Part shown: positions 8,735 to 17,019 of the stretch, piece by piece
How positions within the stretch are numbered: the first letter of the stretch is position 1
How the letters are laid out: the number at the start of each line of letters is the position of its first letter
From: Alphaproteobacteria bacterium
Lineage (GTDB): Bacteria; Pseudomonadota; Alphaproteobacteria; Micropepsales; Micropepsaceae
Assembly: GCA_016783965.1 (NCBI GenBank)
Contig: JADHVO010000007.1
Span: forward strand, 1-64,000
Direction of reading: 5' to 3'
Length of the DNA: 64,000 nucleotides
Made by a program: the position numbers and the translations under genes
The notes under the pieces: generated by a model
The model's input: the letters and a program-made list of their open reading frames with translations, nothing else
Told to the model about the DNA's origin: nothing
Databases searched by the model: none

Positions 8735-10468
8735 TCAGCTCGACCGCGTCGCGCGCAGGACTTCTTCGACTGTTGTCTGCCCGGCCACCACCTTCTGCAT
8801 GCCGTGCGCGTGCATGCTGCGCATGCCGGCATCCGCTGCCGCCTGACGCAAGGCGGATGTCTCCGTGCGTGCCAGCACCAGATGGCGCAGCGCCTCGTTC
8901 ATGGTCAACACCTCCACAATTGAGCTGCGGCCCTGGAAGCCGGTGCCCCCGCAGCGCACACAGCCGCCAGGCGCGTAGAGCGTGATGGGAGCGCGCGCGT
9001 CGATCTGCAACCGCTCCAGCAACGGCGGATCGGCGGTATAAGGCTTTCGGCAATGAAGGCAGAGGCTGCGCACCAGTCGCTGCGCGATGACGCCGCTTAC
9101 AGTGGAGGTCAGCAGGTAGTCTTCGACGCCCATGTCGAGCAGGCGGGTGATGGTGCTGGGTGCGTCGTTGGTGTGCACAGTCGACAGGATCAGGTGGCCG
9201 GTCAGCGCGGCCTGCACGGCGACCTGCGCCGTCTCCAGATCGCGGATTTCTCCGACCATCATGATGTCGGGGTCCTGACGCAGGAAGCCGCGCAGAGCGC
9301 TCGCGAAGGTCAGCCCGATTTGCGGCTTCACCTGCACCTGGTTGATGCCGGGCAGTTGATATTCGACCGGATCCTCGATGGTGAGGATCTTGCGATCCTT
9401 GGTGTTGAGTTCGGTCAGGCCGGCGTAGAGCGTCGTCGTCTTGCCGCTGCCGGTCGGACCGGTCGCCAGCAGGATGCCGTGCGGCAGCTGAAGCAGGCTC
9501 CGGACGATCCCGATCGTCGGCTCGTCGAACCCTAGCGTTGCAAAGTCGAGTGTGAGGTGGCCGCGATCCAGGATGCGCAGCACGGCGCACTCGCCATGGA
9601 TGGTCGGCATGATGGAGACGCGGAAATCGACGTCCTTGCCGCGAACCGCGAGGCGAATGCGGCCGTCCTGTGCGATGCGCCGCTCGGCGATATTGAGCTT
9701 TGCCATGACCTTGATGCGCGAGATGACCGAGGCCGCGAGGCTGCGCGGAGGCGCCTCCACTTCGTGCAGAACGCCGTCGATGCGATAGCGGACGCGCAGG
9801 TCGCCATCCATGGGCTCGATGTGGATGTCGGAGGCGCGCGCTTCGACCGCACGCGTGATGAGCAGATGGACGAGGCGGACGATGGGCGCATCGCTGCCGC
9901 TGTCTCGAATGCGGTCGGCGTCTTCGCTTGCCGCCTCGTCGGGGCGCGCGCGGCTGTCCTGGACGATGCGGCGAATCTCGGACGTGCCCGACCCATAGAG
10001 GCGTTCGAAAGCAGCACCGAAGTCCGCAGGGACAGCCACATGACGCAGGATGGGCTTTCCGGAGGCAAATCGGGCCGCCTCTGCACCGTAATCGTTCAGG
10101 GGGTCCACCATCGCAAGCGCAACGGCGGACGGGCCGTCGGCCAACGGAATGACCTGTGCTTCGCGCAGGAATTGCGGACTGAGTTTGTGCGCGAGGACGG
10201 CCACTTCGGGATAGTCGGCGGCGCCTGCCAGAGGCAGCGCCAGGAGCGCCGCAAGTTGTTCTGCGATATCGCGCTCGGACGCCAGGCCCAACCGTGCGAG
10301 GACGACTTCAAAGCGCTCGCCGCTTTCGGTAGCCAGGCGTTCTGCCCGCTGCGCGCCGGCCTCGGTCAGCTTGCCGGCGCCGATCAGCTGACGGGCGAGC
10401 GCCTGTCGCACGGGATGCAGCGACGCAGCCGTTCGAAACGCGAGGGGGACTTCCGGGCTCGATGCCAT
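8735..10468 (-). CDS. gspE: T2SS assembly ATPase GspE
   Basis: A 577-residue secretion ATPase that powers pseudopilus assembly on the cytoplasmic face. An N1E/MshEN-type domain (about 20-165) is followed by the AAA core with Walker A GPTGSGKTT (337-345), Asp box, Walker B GEIRD (406-410) and His box. A tetracysteine zinc element, C470-x2-C473 and C503-x2-C506, is intact. It is the first gene of the operon, with AAGGAG 8 bases before the ATG and a TATAAT box just upstream. Confidence 0.95.
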   Translation of the reverse strand: MASSPEVPLAFRTAASLHPVRQALARQLIGAGKLTEAGAQRAERLATESGERFEVVLARLGLASERDIAEQLAALLALPLAGAADYPEVAVLAHKLSPQFLREAQVIPLADGPSAVALAMVDPLNDYGAEAARFASGKPILRHVAVPADFGAAFERLYGSGTSEIRRIVQDSRARPDEAASEDADRIRDSGSDAPIVRLVHLLITRAVEARASDIHIEPMDGDLRVRYRIDGVLHEVEAPPRSLAASVISRIKVMAKLNIAERRIAQDGRIRLAVRGKDVDFRVSIMPTIHGECAVLRILDRGHLTLDFATLGFDEPTIGIVRSLLQLPHGILLATGPTGSGKTTTLYAGLTELNTKDRKILTIEDPVEYQLPGINQVQVKPQIGLTFASALRGFLRQDPDIMMVGEIRDLETAQVAVQAALTGHLILSTVHTNDAPSTITRLLDMGVEDYLLTSTVSGVIAQRLVRSLCLHCRKPYTADPPLLERLQIDARAPITLYAPGGCVRCGGTGFQGRSSIVEVLTMNEALRHLVLARTETSALRQAAADAGMRSMHAHGMQKVVAGQTTVEEVLRATRSS

Positions 10469-10488
10469 CCCTATACTCCTTGGCTGGC

Positions 10489-10521
10489 ATTATAGAGGCG
10501 GGAGCCTGGGTGACGCCACAA
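10489..10521 (-). promoter_or_regulatory. gspE: Putative promoter of the T2SS operon
   Basis: On the minus strand a perfect TATAAT (10494-10489) lies about 20 bases before the gspE ATG. No good -35 is present at 17 bases; TTGTGG sits at 21. The short divergent gap (74 bases to the DUF192 gene) must hold the promoters of both units. Confidence 0.4.
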
Positions 10522-10542
10522 ATGGCCGGAAAGCTTGATCGT

Positions 10543-11010
10543 ATGAGAGCCGTCGGGGTCCTGTTTGTCGGCCTGTTGCTGGCGCTGTCCCCTGCTGCGG
10601 CGGTCGGCGCGAAGCCGCTGCCCGCCGAGAACATAGTGATCGACACGGCAAAAGGTCCGCGGGCGTTCCGGGTCGAGGTCGCGGCCGATGACGCGTCTCG
10701 CGAGCGCGGTCTCATGCAGCGAGCGCATCTCGCGGCGAACGGCGGAATGCTGTTCGACTTCCGGAAACAGGTCATGACCGCCTTCTGGATGAAGGATACG
10801 CCGCTGTCGCTCGACATCCTGTTCGTGCGGGCCGACGGTACGATTTCCACCATCGCTGCAAATGCCGTTCCGTTCTCCACGGCGGAGATCGTGTCGGCCG
10901 AACCGATACGTGCGGTCATTGAGATTAATGGCGGGCTCGCACGGAAGTTGGGCATCGTGCCTGGGGATCGCGTCCGCGCTTCGATTTTCGCGGATGCGAA
11001 CACCCATTGA
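10543..11010 (+). CDS. DUF192 family exported protein
   Basis: A 155-residue protein with an N-terminal signal peptide (cut near VGAKP) and a DUF192 domain (about 35-150), recognised from ERGLMQR, FDFRKQ, FWMKDTPLSLDILF and GDRVRAS. The molecular function of the family is unknown; it is usually a stand-alone periplasmic beta protein. It is divergent from the T2SS operon. An ATG seven codons upstream (10522) is an alternative start. Confidence 0.85.
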   Translation: MRAVGVLFVGLLLALSPAAAVGAKPLPAENIVIDTAKGPRAFRVEVAADDASRERGLMQRAHLAANGGMLFDFRKQVMTAFWMKDTPLSLDILFVRADGTISTIAANAVPFSTAEIVSAEPIRAVIEINGGLARKLGIVPGDRVRASIFADANTH

Positions 11011-11182
11011 CACTACGCAATATTCTTCCCGATCTTGCTGTGACCGTCTTCGGGCGTCGCAATTAGTTGTCGCAGGCAACTTATGCTATTTTGGGTAAGA
11101 GTAAGGGGGGGCTCGTTCTGAATCTCCCATTCTCGGCGCACATTGTTGGGATACGGGCCGGGTGGCCAAGGGAGGTAGGGAC

Positions 11183-12184
11183 ATGGTCAAACTTGCTAAA
11201 CTAACCGCGATTTTTGCGGTCGCGGTGATGGGAATGATGGCGTGGGGTGCGCCGGCACAGGCTCAGGCGAGCCGCACCTGGGTCTCCGGCGTCGGCGACG
11301 ATGCCAACCCATGCAGTCGTACCGCACCGTGCAAGACCTTCGCGGGCGCGATCTCCAAGACCGCCACGGGTGGCGAAATTGACTGCCTGGATCCGGGCGG
11401 TTTCGGTGCCCTGACGATCACCAAGTCGATCACGCTGGATTGCGGTGGTGGCGTTGGCGGACAAGTCGGCTCGGTCCTTGTGTCCGGCACCAATGGCTTC
11501 GTGATCAATGACGGCGGCGCCGGCACGGCGGTGGTGAAGATCCGCAACATGACGCTCAATGGCCTCTCGAGTTCCCCCAGCACTCCGGGTCTTTCGGGCA
11601 TCAAGTTCTTGTCCGGTGCCGCCCTGATCGTGGAGCATGTCGGCATTTTCGGCTTTGGCGGTACAGCCGGTAGCAATGCGGGCGTGGATTTCGAACCATC
11701 GAAGCTTGCCAGGCTTTATATGACGGATGTTGAAATCCAATACGGGTTGGCGGATGGCGTTCTCATAAAGCCGCAGTCTGGTGGCATCGTGGCGGCGCTC
11801 CTTACCCGGGTCTCGGCTTTCCACAATCCCAATGGCTCTGGTCTGCGTGTCGACAGCACCAATGCGCCCATCGGGCCTGGAAGCACCGTTACTGCGGTTG
11901 ACAGCACTTTCGCCGGTGGTTCCTTCGGCGTATTTGCGGTCACGCCTCCCTCAACCGGCAATGCGCGGGTTAGCATTGTGCGCTGCACCATGTTCACAAA
12001 CTCCGTCGGAGTCAGTGCCAATGGCGGGACTGCGGTAGTAACGATCGGCCAATCTGTTGTCACCTCGAATTCAACCGGTATGTCGTTCGCCAACGGAGCA
12101 GCACTCCAGTCATTCGTGGATAATTACTTCAGTGGCAACTCCAGCGACGGAACCTCATCGCTGCCCAATATGACCAAGCTCTAG
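11183..12184 (+). CDS. Secreted right-handed beta-helix protein
   Basis: A 333-residue protein with a clear signal peptide (MVKLAKLTAIFAV..., cut after AQA) and a parallel beta-helix built from short repeats. The N-terminal region (TWVSGVGDDANPC with PCKTFAGAI) is a recurrent motif of alphaproteobacterial exported beta-helix proteins. GGGAGG lies before the chosen ATG. Its product may be a surface or secreted carbohydrate-binding protein; export by the neighbouring T2SS is only an inference. A strong terminator follows. Confidence 0.75.
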   Translation: MVKLAKLTAIFAVAVMGMMAWGAPAQAQASRTWVSGVGDDANPCSRTAPCKTFAGAISKTATGGEIDCLDPGGFGALTITKSITLDCGGGVGGQVGSVLVSGTNGFVINDGGAGTAVVKIRNMTLNGLSSSPSTPGLSGIKFLSGAALIVEHVGIFGFGGTAGSNAGVDFEPSKLARLYMTDVEIQYGLADGVLIKPQSGGIVAALLTRVSAFHNPNGSGLRVDSTNAPIGPGSTVTAVDSTFAGGSFGVFAVTPPSTGNARVSIVRCTMFTNSVGVSANGGTAVVTIGQSVVTSNSTGMSFANGAALQSFVDNYFSGNSSDGTSSLPNMTKL

Positions 12185-12252
12185 GCACCGCCGCGCGAAC
12201 ACAGCTCTCTCAACGACCGGGAGCTGTGTGCACGACGCAAGCCGAGTGCATC

Positions 12253-12291
12253 AAAAAAAGCCCGCACACAGCAGTGTGCGGGCTTTTTATT
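12253..12291. terminator. Bidirectional Rho-independent terminator
   Basis: A perfect 10-bp G/C stem (12260-12269 with 12274-12283) with an AGCA loop is flanked by seven A on the left and five T on the right. It can stop the beta-helix gene on the plus strand and the asparagine-synthetase/peptide unit on the minus strand. Confidence 0.9.
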
Positions 12292-12310
12292 TTCCGGCTA
12301 ATTGGATCGG

Positions 12311-12457
12311 CTAAGAGGCCCCGCCATGGCCGTCGGGTAGGACCAAAAAATTGACCTCCGCGTCGCGCGCATTAAGCCTGCGCCACGAGGGACGTTCCCA
12401 TTCCTGCTTGGCGGGCATCCGCGCCTCTGCCCCCTTTGCCTTGCGTTCAATTTCCAT
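12311..12457 (-). CDS. Candidate RiPP (lasso-like) precursor peptide
   Basis: A 48-residue ORF, preceded by GGGGGA 3-4 bases before the ATG, lies downstream of the asparagine-synthetase-like gene in the same orientation and ends before the shared terminator. Charged N-terminal half, then EW at 19-20, PS at 23-24, NA at 29-30, DAE at 32-34 and a short tail ending DGHGGAS. The W-x2-P leader pattern resembles those of lasso precursors recognised by PqqD-like proteins. A second peptide at 49440-49583 shares these residues at the same positions. Core boundaries and modification are unknown. Confidence 0.5.
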   Translation of the reverse strand: MEIERKAKGAEARMPAKQEWERPSWRRLNARDAEVNFLVLPDGHGGAS

Positions 12458-12574
12458 GGATCCCCCAGAACCCCGCGCTCGCTAGGACCATAGCAAGAGA
12501 ACCCGGTGTTGGGAAGCCTGCGGAGATCTGGAAGGCCACCCCTTCGGGCCGTCAACCCCTTCTTTGCGCGCAAT

Positions 12575-14515
12575 TTAAGCATTGCTGCCGCTGGCGCGCC
12601 TGACGAAATGACCCGTCGAAATGCCGCGCAACAGCGCCAGCCTGTAAGGCCGCGTCACTCGGTCCCGGTGCCAATCGCCATCCGGCCAGTTCTCGACGAG
12701 ATTTCGTAAGCGCGGGACATCGATCACCGCTGCTGCCGGAGCGCAGGCGTCCAGCCGTTCGAGTTCGTCGCGAAGCTGCTCGCACGCGGCGCTCAATCCC
12801 TCGTGCCAGTCCACGGCCTGATATCCCTTGGTCCGCGCTTCTATTATATCGCGCGGCAGTCGGTTCGCGAAGGCGTGCCGCGAGAGGGCCCTTGTTGTGC
12901 CGTTCACCAAACACTCTTCCTCCGGCAGCGACAGACAATATTCAATCAGGCGCCGGTCCCGAGTCGGATCGCGTACGTCGACGTCCCAGCCGGCCAGCTG
13001 GCCCTTGTGGAGATTGCCGAGGTCGACCCGGCGCAACACCCACAGACGACTCTCGAAGCCGTCGTTGCGCGGGCGATAGGACAGATCGGTCGCACGCTCT
13101 GCGGCCCGGGCGGCAAGACCTTTCTGCGCCAGCAAATCGGGCCGTATCGCGGAATAGGCTTCGAACCCGGTATCGCGATCCTGCATCGTCTTGTTGATCC
13201 AGTCCCAGAGCCAGACCGGGATGTATGGTCCAAAGCTGTTGCTCAGAATGCCCAGCGGCCGCAGGTAGCGCTTTCGTGACAGGGCAATCGCCTCGCGCGC
13301 CCATCGGATCAAGCGCCCGCTGCGGATCAACTGCGGCAGCAGCGTGATCCCGTCATAACTGATCGTCATGTTGCCCATCTGGCCCGTAAGCAGGACGCGC
13401 AGTTTGCGTTCGCGCGCCGCGTCGTTGATCGCGGCGGCCCAGGTCATGTTGCAGAGGTTAAGAATGGGCTGGTCGAACAGGAAGACGTTGCGGTCGAGAC
13501 CGTCCAGCGGTGAGCGTCCGCCGGTGCGGATCAGCACGTGCTCGATGTTGGGATAGCGCGCGGCCGTGAGCGCGGCGATCGGGCCTTCGTCGCCATGCCG
13601 GCGGGGTGGGGCACCTCCGTCATAGCCCTCACGCGGCACCGCCGTAAAACCGACGACCTTTCCGCCGCGCCTCGCCATTTCGATTGCGGCGCTCGAGGTC
13701 ACTGCCGAGCTGTCGAACCCCGAGCTCAGGTGGGTTGCCACGGCATTGCCCGCGCCACGCAGCTGCGACCTGACCGCCTGATCGAGGTGGTGCAGCATTC
13801 CTTCCGCGTACTCTGCGGTGGAGTTGAGCTTGACCGTCTTGCGTTGCGGTTGCCAGTACCGCCGCTTGGTCATGGCCTCTCGCGTTACCTTGACGATGTG
13901 GCCGCCCTCGACGCGTTCGACATCCTTGAAGAAGCTCTGCGAGCCCCATTCGGGCAGGAGCAGAAGATAGTCCGCGATGCGCTCCTCGTCCGGCGCTCGC
14001 GGCACCTCCGGCAGCACATGCAGCCCCTTCGGCATGGACGCGACGGCCAAAAAGTTGCGGTCGCGGTGATAGTGCAGCGGCCGCGCGCCGAGCGGATCGC
14101 GCACCAGCGTGACGGACTGCTCCCTTGCATCCCACAACACGAAGGCGAAGTCGCCGACGAACCGATCGAGCGCCCCTTCGCCCCAGCGCTCCCAGGCCGC
14201 GAGCAGGATCGCAGAGTCGGCCAGGCCGCGCGCCGTCGCTGGGGCGATCTGGAGCGCAGCCTCAAGCTCTTCGCGATTGTCGAGCCTTGCATCCGCGATC
14301 AGGACGAACCTGCCGGCGCCTCCGGTCAGCGGTTGCGCGTCGTGGATGTCCTCGGGCAGGACGCGATACTGGCGCCGGCCGAGCGCCAGCGCTTCGGTCG
14401 ACCACTGCGATTCGTCATGCGGCCCGTACACCGCCTGCGCGGCCAGCATACGTGCGCAATCGCGGTCGGCATTGGGCTTGCCATCGAAATTCCAGCGGCC
14501 AGCCAAGGCTGTCAT
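12575..14515 (-). CDS. Asparagine-synthetase-like protein without glutaminase cysteine (lasso cyclase type)
   Basis: A 646-residue class II asparagine-synthetase homolog. The N-terminal amidohydrolase fold is present (DARLDNREEL near 76, GDFAFVLWD near 121) but the protein starts MTALAGRW, with no Cys at position 2, so it cannot use glutamine. The synthetase half has an SSGFDSS pyrophosphate loop (264-270). Such enzymes adenylate carboxylates; lasso-peptide macrolactam synthetases have this form. No B2-type leader peptidase or transporter is nearby. GGAG precedes the ATG by 7 bases. A downstream candidate precursor supports a RiPP role, but a relic is possible. Confidence 0.75.
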   Translation of the reverse strand: MTALAGRWNFDGKPNADRDCARMLAAQAVYGPHDESQWSTEALALGRRQYRVLPEDIHDAQPLTGGAGRFVLIADARLDNREELEAALQIAPATARGLADSAILLAAWERWGEGALDRFVGDFAFVLWDAREQSVTLVRDPLGARPLHYHRDRNFLAVASMPKGLHVLPEVPRAPDEERIADYLLLLPEWGSQSFFKDVERVEGGHIVKVTREAMTKRRYWQPQRKTVKLNSTAEYAEGMLHHLDQAVRSQLRGAGNAVATHLSSGFDSSAVTSSAAIEMARRGGKVVGFTAVPREGYDGGAPPRRHGDEGPIAALTAARYPNIEHVLIRTGGRSPLDGLDRNVFLFDQPILNLCNMTWAAAINDAARERKLRVLLTGQMGNMTISYDGITLLPQLIRSGRLIRWAREAIALSRKRYLRPLGILSNSFGPYIPVWLWDWINKTMQDRDTGFEAYSAIRPDLLAQKGLAARAAERATDLSYRPRNDGFESRLWVLRRVDLGNLHKGQLAGWDVDVRDPTRDRRLIEYCLSLPEEECLVNGTTRALSRHAFANRLPRDIIEARTKGYQAVDWHEGLSAACEQLRDELERLDACAPAAAVIDVPRLRNLVENWPDGDWHRDRVTRPYRLALLRGISTGHFVRRASGSNA

Positions 14516-14690
14516 GACGGCTCCGGTTCAGAAGAACTGCGCGATCGTGTTGGCGTGTTCGACGGGCTTCATCCCGGTCTACTTAGCCGAGTTGCCGGAT
14601 ACTATGAAGGTGCCCGAACGGTTAGCGAATTGCCGCGAATCTGGCGCCAGTGTAGTGATGCGAGGGGCTGTTTCTCAGAGAAAATCCGGC

Positions 14691-14903
14691 ATGTCGACCG
14701 CGGTCTACACACGCACGCCTGACATCATCGAAGCTGAAGTCGGTGGCGAGATTGTCGTGCTCCATACCCGGATTCGGAGTCGCCAGCGATCCCCATGGGC
14801 CGATGATGGCACACGCCTGGCAGGACGCCGGCGGGTCGGGGTGACGGGATTTCCGGCGCAGCAGGACTTCGTCGAAGTGGTCTTGCTTCCTGTAGCGGCC
14901 TGA
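14691..14903 (+). pseudogene. Truncated PqqD-like (RRE) domain protein
   Basis: The first 26 residues (YTRTPDIIEAEVGGEIVVLH) match the start of PqqD-family peptide-recognition domains; the remaining 44 residues are Arg-rich and unrelated, and no other frame restores the expected glycine-tyrosine strand and helical half. It is divergent from the asparagine-synthetase gene and ends 18 bases before the 3' end of tRNA-Ser. It looks like the stub of a lasso-type B1 gene cut by a deletion. Confidence 0.45.
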
Positions 14904-14921
14904 CGGGAAACCGGGAAAGCC

Positions 14922-15012
14922 TGGCGGACAGGGAGGGATTCGAACCCTCGAACGGCTATCAACCGTTACACACTTTCCAGGCGTGCGCCTTAAACCACTC
15001 GGCCACCTGTCC
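14922..15012 (-). tRNA. tRNA-Ser (GGA anticodon)
   Basis: A 91-base minus-strand tRNA with a 7-bp acceptor stem (GGACAGG/CCTGTCC), discriminator G and encoded CCA. The anticodon arm has loop CTGGAAA between CACGC and GTGTG, giving anticodon GGA. A long variable arm and a T arm with GGTTCGAATCC are present, as expected for tRNA-Ser. Its 3' end faces the truncated PqqD-like gene. Confidence 0.95.
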
Positions 15013-15149
15013 GGGATACCCCTCCAGACCACCGGCCCGGCGAGGCAAGGGGCGCGAAATATCCCGCCTCCGCCCCAAATGCAAACCCCGTTCCGCAAGG
15101 CGAAATCCCCGCCTCCCCGGGGCACCGCATTGTCGCAGACCTTGCAATC

Positions 15150-15163
15150 TTGATCCCGATCAA
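15150..15163 (+). promoter_or_regulatory. FNR/FixK-type box upstream of ompW
   Basis: The palindrome TTGAT-N4-ATCAA matches the consensus of CRP/FNR-family oxygen regulators (FNR, FixK) exactly. It lies 56 bases before the ompW ATG. If centred at -41.5, transcription would begin near 15198, with an AT-rich -10 region at about 15182-15190. Confidence 0.8.
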
Positions 15164-15218
15164 ACGGGCGCGCGTGACAGATTCCTAAAACCCTCCTGTT
15201 AAAGAGGGAACGATCAAC

Positions 15219-15857
15219 ATGCGCATTTCAACTGTTGTCGCGGCCGCGTTGCTTCTGTCGGCCGCAGGTTTGGCTTCATCTCCGGCCTGTGCGGACGACG
15301 GCCTCGCCGGCCACTATCAGATTCGACTGCGCGGCCTGGCGGTCATACCGGATGCGAGCGCGACGGTAACCGTTTCCGGCACCAATATCGGTGGTACAAC
15401 GAGCGTCACCAACTCGTTCATTCCCGAGGTCGACGGCACCTATTTCATCACCGATCACATCGGCGTCGAGCTGATCGCCGGGACGACCAAGCACTCGGTC
15501 CATCACAGCATCGCCGGCAATGTCGGCAGCGTCTGGTTGCTGCCGCCGACGCTGACCGCGCAATACCACTTCGACCCGACCGGTCCGTTCCGCCCCTATG
15601 TCGGCGCGGGTATCAACTACACATTCTTCTACAGCGCCCACAGCGCGACCTTTGCTCCGATCAGCTTCTCCAACAATGTCGGATTCGCCTTGCAGGCCGG
15701 CGCGGATGTGCCTGTCGGCGACGGTCCGTATTTCCTGAATTTCGACGTCAAGAAGCTGTTCCTGTCGACGACGATGAAGGCCGCGGGGGGCGTCGTCCAC
15801 GCCAGCGCCAACCTCGATCCGTGGATCATAGGCGCCGGCGTCGGCATCCGTTTCTGA
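15219..15857 (+). CDS. ompW: OmpW family outer-membrane protein
   Basis: A 212-residue beta-barrel: a signal peptide cut after ACA, then alternating amphipathic strands with the OmpW patterns HYQIRLRGLAVIPD near the N terminus and WIIGAGVGIRF as the C-terminal aromatic strand. OmpW forms a narrow 8-stranded pore for small hydrophobic molecules. GAGGG lies 10 bases before the ATG and could pair with an upstream CCCTC in a 5-bp hairpin. The exact FNR/FixK box suggests control by oxygen. Confidence 0.9.
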   Translation: MRISTVVAAALLLSAAGLASSPACADDGLAGHYQIRLRGLAVIPDASATVTVSGTNIGGTTSVTNSFIPEVDGTYFITDHIGVELIAGTTKHSVHHSIAGNVGSVWLLPPTLTAQYHFDPTGPFRPYVGAGINYTFFYSAHSATFAPISFSNNVGFALQAGADVPVGDGPYFLNFDVKKLFLSTTMKAAGGVVHASANLDPWIIGAGVGIRF

Positions 15858-16167
15858 CGCAGCACTTATCGCAGCTTACCCGGCCGGTGCGATGCATCGG
15901 CCGGGAACCCGTCCGATAGCCGCAGCGAACATTCGATGCAACAAATGTTGTCACGGATGTTGTCAGCGGTGTTTGTGGAACTGGAAGCGGTGACAACTTT
16001 GCGGTCACAGACCCGTGAAGCAAATTGCACCGCAGACATTCGTCGCCCTGCGCTTCGCGACACTCTGCGAACAAAAAGCGCTCCGATCACGATGCCAATC
16101 GTTCTAACCCCTGCGCGAACACAGCGCCAAAGCCGTTGCTCGAGGATGCGGCGGCAGGGGACGGACC
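15858..16167. other. Intergenic region with hairpin and repeated GTTGTCA motifs
   Basis: No gene is seen here. After ompW an 8-bp perfect G/C hairpin (15879-15905) may act as a terminator, though no T-run follows. Further on, ATGTTGTCA occurs twice (15945-15953 and 15957-15965) and its inverse TGACAAC once (15991-15997), as in a clustered operator upstream of the TPR gene. Confidence 0.5.
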
Positions 16168-17019
16168 TTGCAAATCGACACGCGACATTCCTCCGGCATC
16201 AGGCAATGGCTGGCGCAGATCGACCGCGTCTTGAAGGCCAACGACATGGCCGAAGCCAGCCGGCTTGCCGGCGAGGCGCTGGATCTCGGCTACTGCCATC
16301 CCGCGTTCTTCAATCTGCGCGCCTATGGCAAGCGCCTCCAGAACCGGCCTGAGGAAGCGCTCGCCGACCTGATGCGGTCGCAGGATCTGAACCCGCGCTC
16401 GGCCTGGACGCTGGCCGACATTGCCGAGTGCTATAGCGCGCTCAATCGGTATCGCAAGGCGCTCGCCGCCGCGGATGCTGCCATCGCAGTCGACCGCAAA
16501 TACTCCAGGGCCTGGTTCCAGAAGGGCCTCGCCCACCAGGCACTAACCGAACTGGATGCAGCACGCGCCGCCTATCTGGGCGCTGTGCAGCTCGAGCCGA
16601 CGCTGGGCGACGCGCACGCGCGGCTCGCCGCCATGGCGGCGGATCAGGGTCGGTTTGAGGAAGCGCGGCACTTCGCGATGGCGGCGCTGGCCCCGCCGCC
16701 CGGGCACCCGATCGCAGTACTCGCCCTGGTGACGACCGATATGGGCGAAGGCCGTTACGAGGATGCCGAGCGGCGCCTCGCCGTCTTCCTTGCGCGCAAG
16801 GACCTGTCGGCGCCGGTGCGTTCCGTCGCGATCACGCAGCTCGGCGACCTTCGGGACATCCAGGGCAAGACCGACGAGGCCTTTGCCGCGTACTCCGACG
16901 CTCGCTCTCTCTGGGCCGGTTTCCACGTGCCGCAATGGCGCCATGGCGAGTTCGGCCGCGAACAGGCGCTGCGCCTCGGCGCCGTTCTCGGATCCGGAGC
17001 CGCCGGGCCTCACGCGTGA
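16168..17019 (+). CDS. TPR-repeat protein (N-terminal half of a TPR-sulfotransferase)
   Basis: A 283-residue all-helical protein with about six tetratricopeptide-like repeats (for example ADIAECYSALNRYRKALAAADAAI). It starts at a TTG with GGCAGGGG in front. Its stop overlaps the GTG of a sulfotransferase by 4 bases. In many alphaproteobacteria these two modules form a single TPR-containing sulfotransferase chain, so the pair most likely acts together. Target is unknown. Confidence 0.75.
   Translation: MQIDTRHSSGIRQWLAQIDRVLKANDMAEASRLAGEALDLGYCHPAFFNLRAYGKRLQNRPEEALADLMRSQDLNPRSAWTLADIAECYSALNRYRKALAAADAAIAVDRKYSRAWFQKGLAHQALTELDAARAAYLGAVQLEPTLGDAHARLAAMAADQGRFEEARHFAMAALAPPPGHPIAVLALVTTDMGEGRYEDAERRLAVFLARKDLSAPVRSVAITQLGDLRDIQGKTDEAFAAYSDARSLWAGFHVPQWRHGEFGREQALRLGAVLGSGAAGPHA

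Noticed and set aside
12298..12582. A 94-codon frame overlapping the precursor-like peptide
   Set aside because: No ribosome site, no similarity; the 48-codon frame has a ribosome site and a sister copy.
14522..14566. A 14-codon mini-ORF directly before the asparagine-synthetase-like gene
   Set aside because: Too short and without conserved features; could be chance, no regulatory codon run seen.
14922..15012. tRNA-Ser as an active attachment site with flanking direct repeat
   Set aside because: I saw no second copy of the tRNA 3' end in the window and no integrase gene, so only a border role is suggested.
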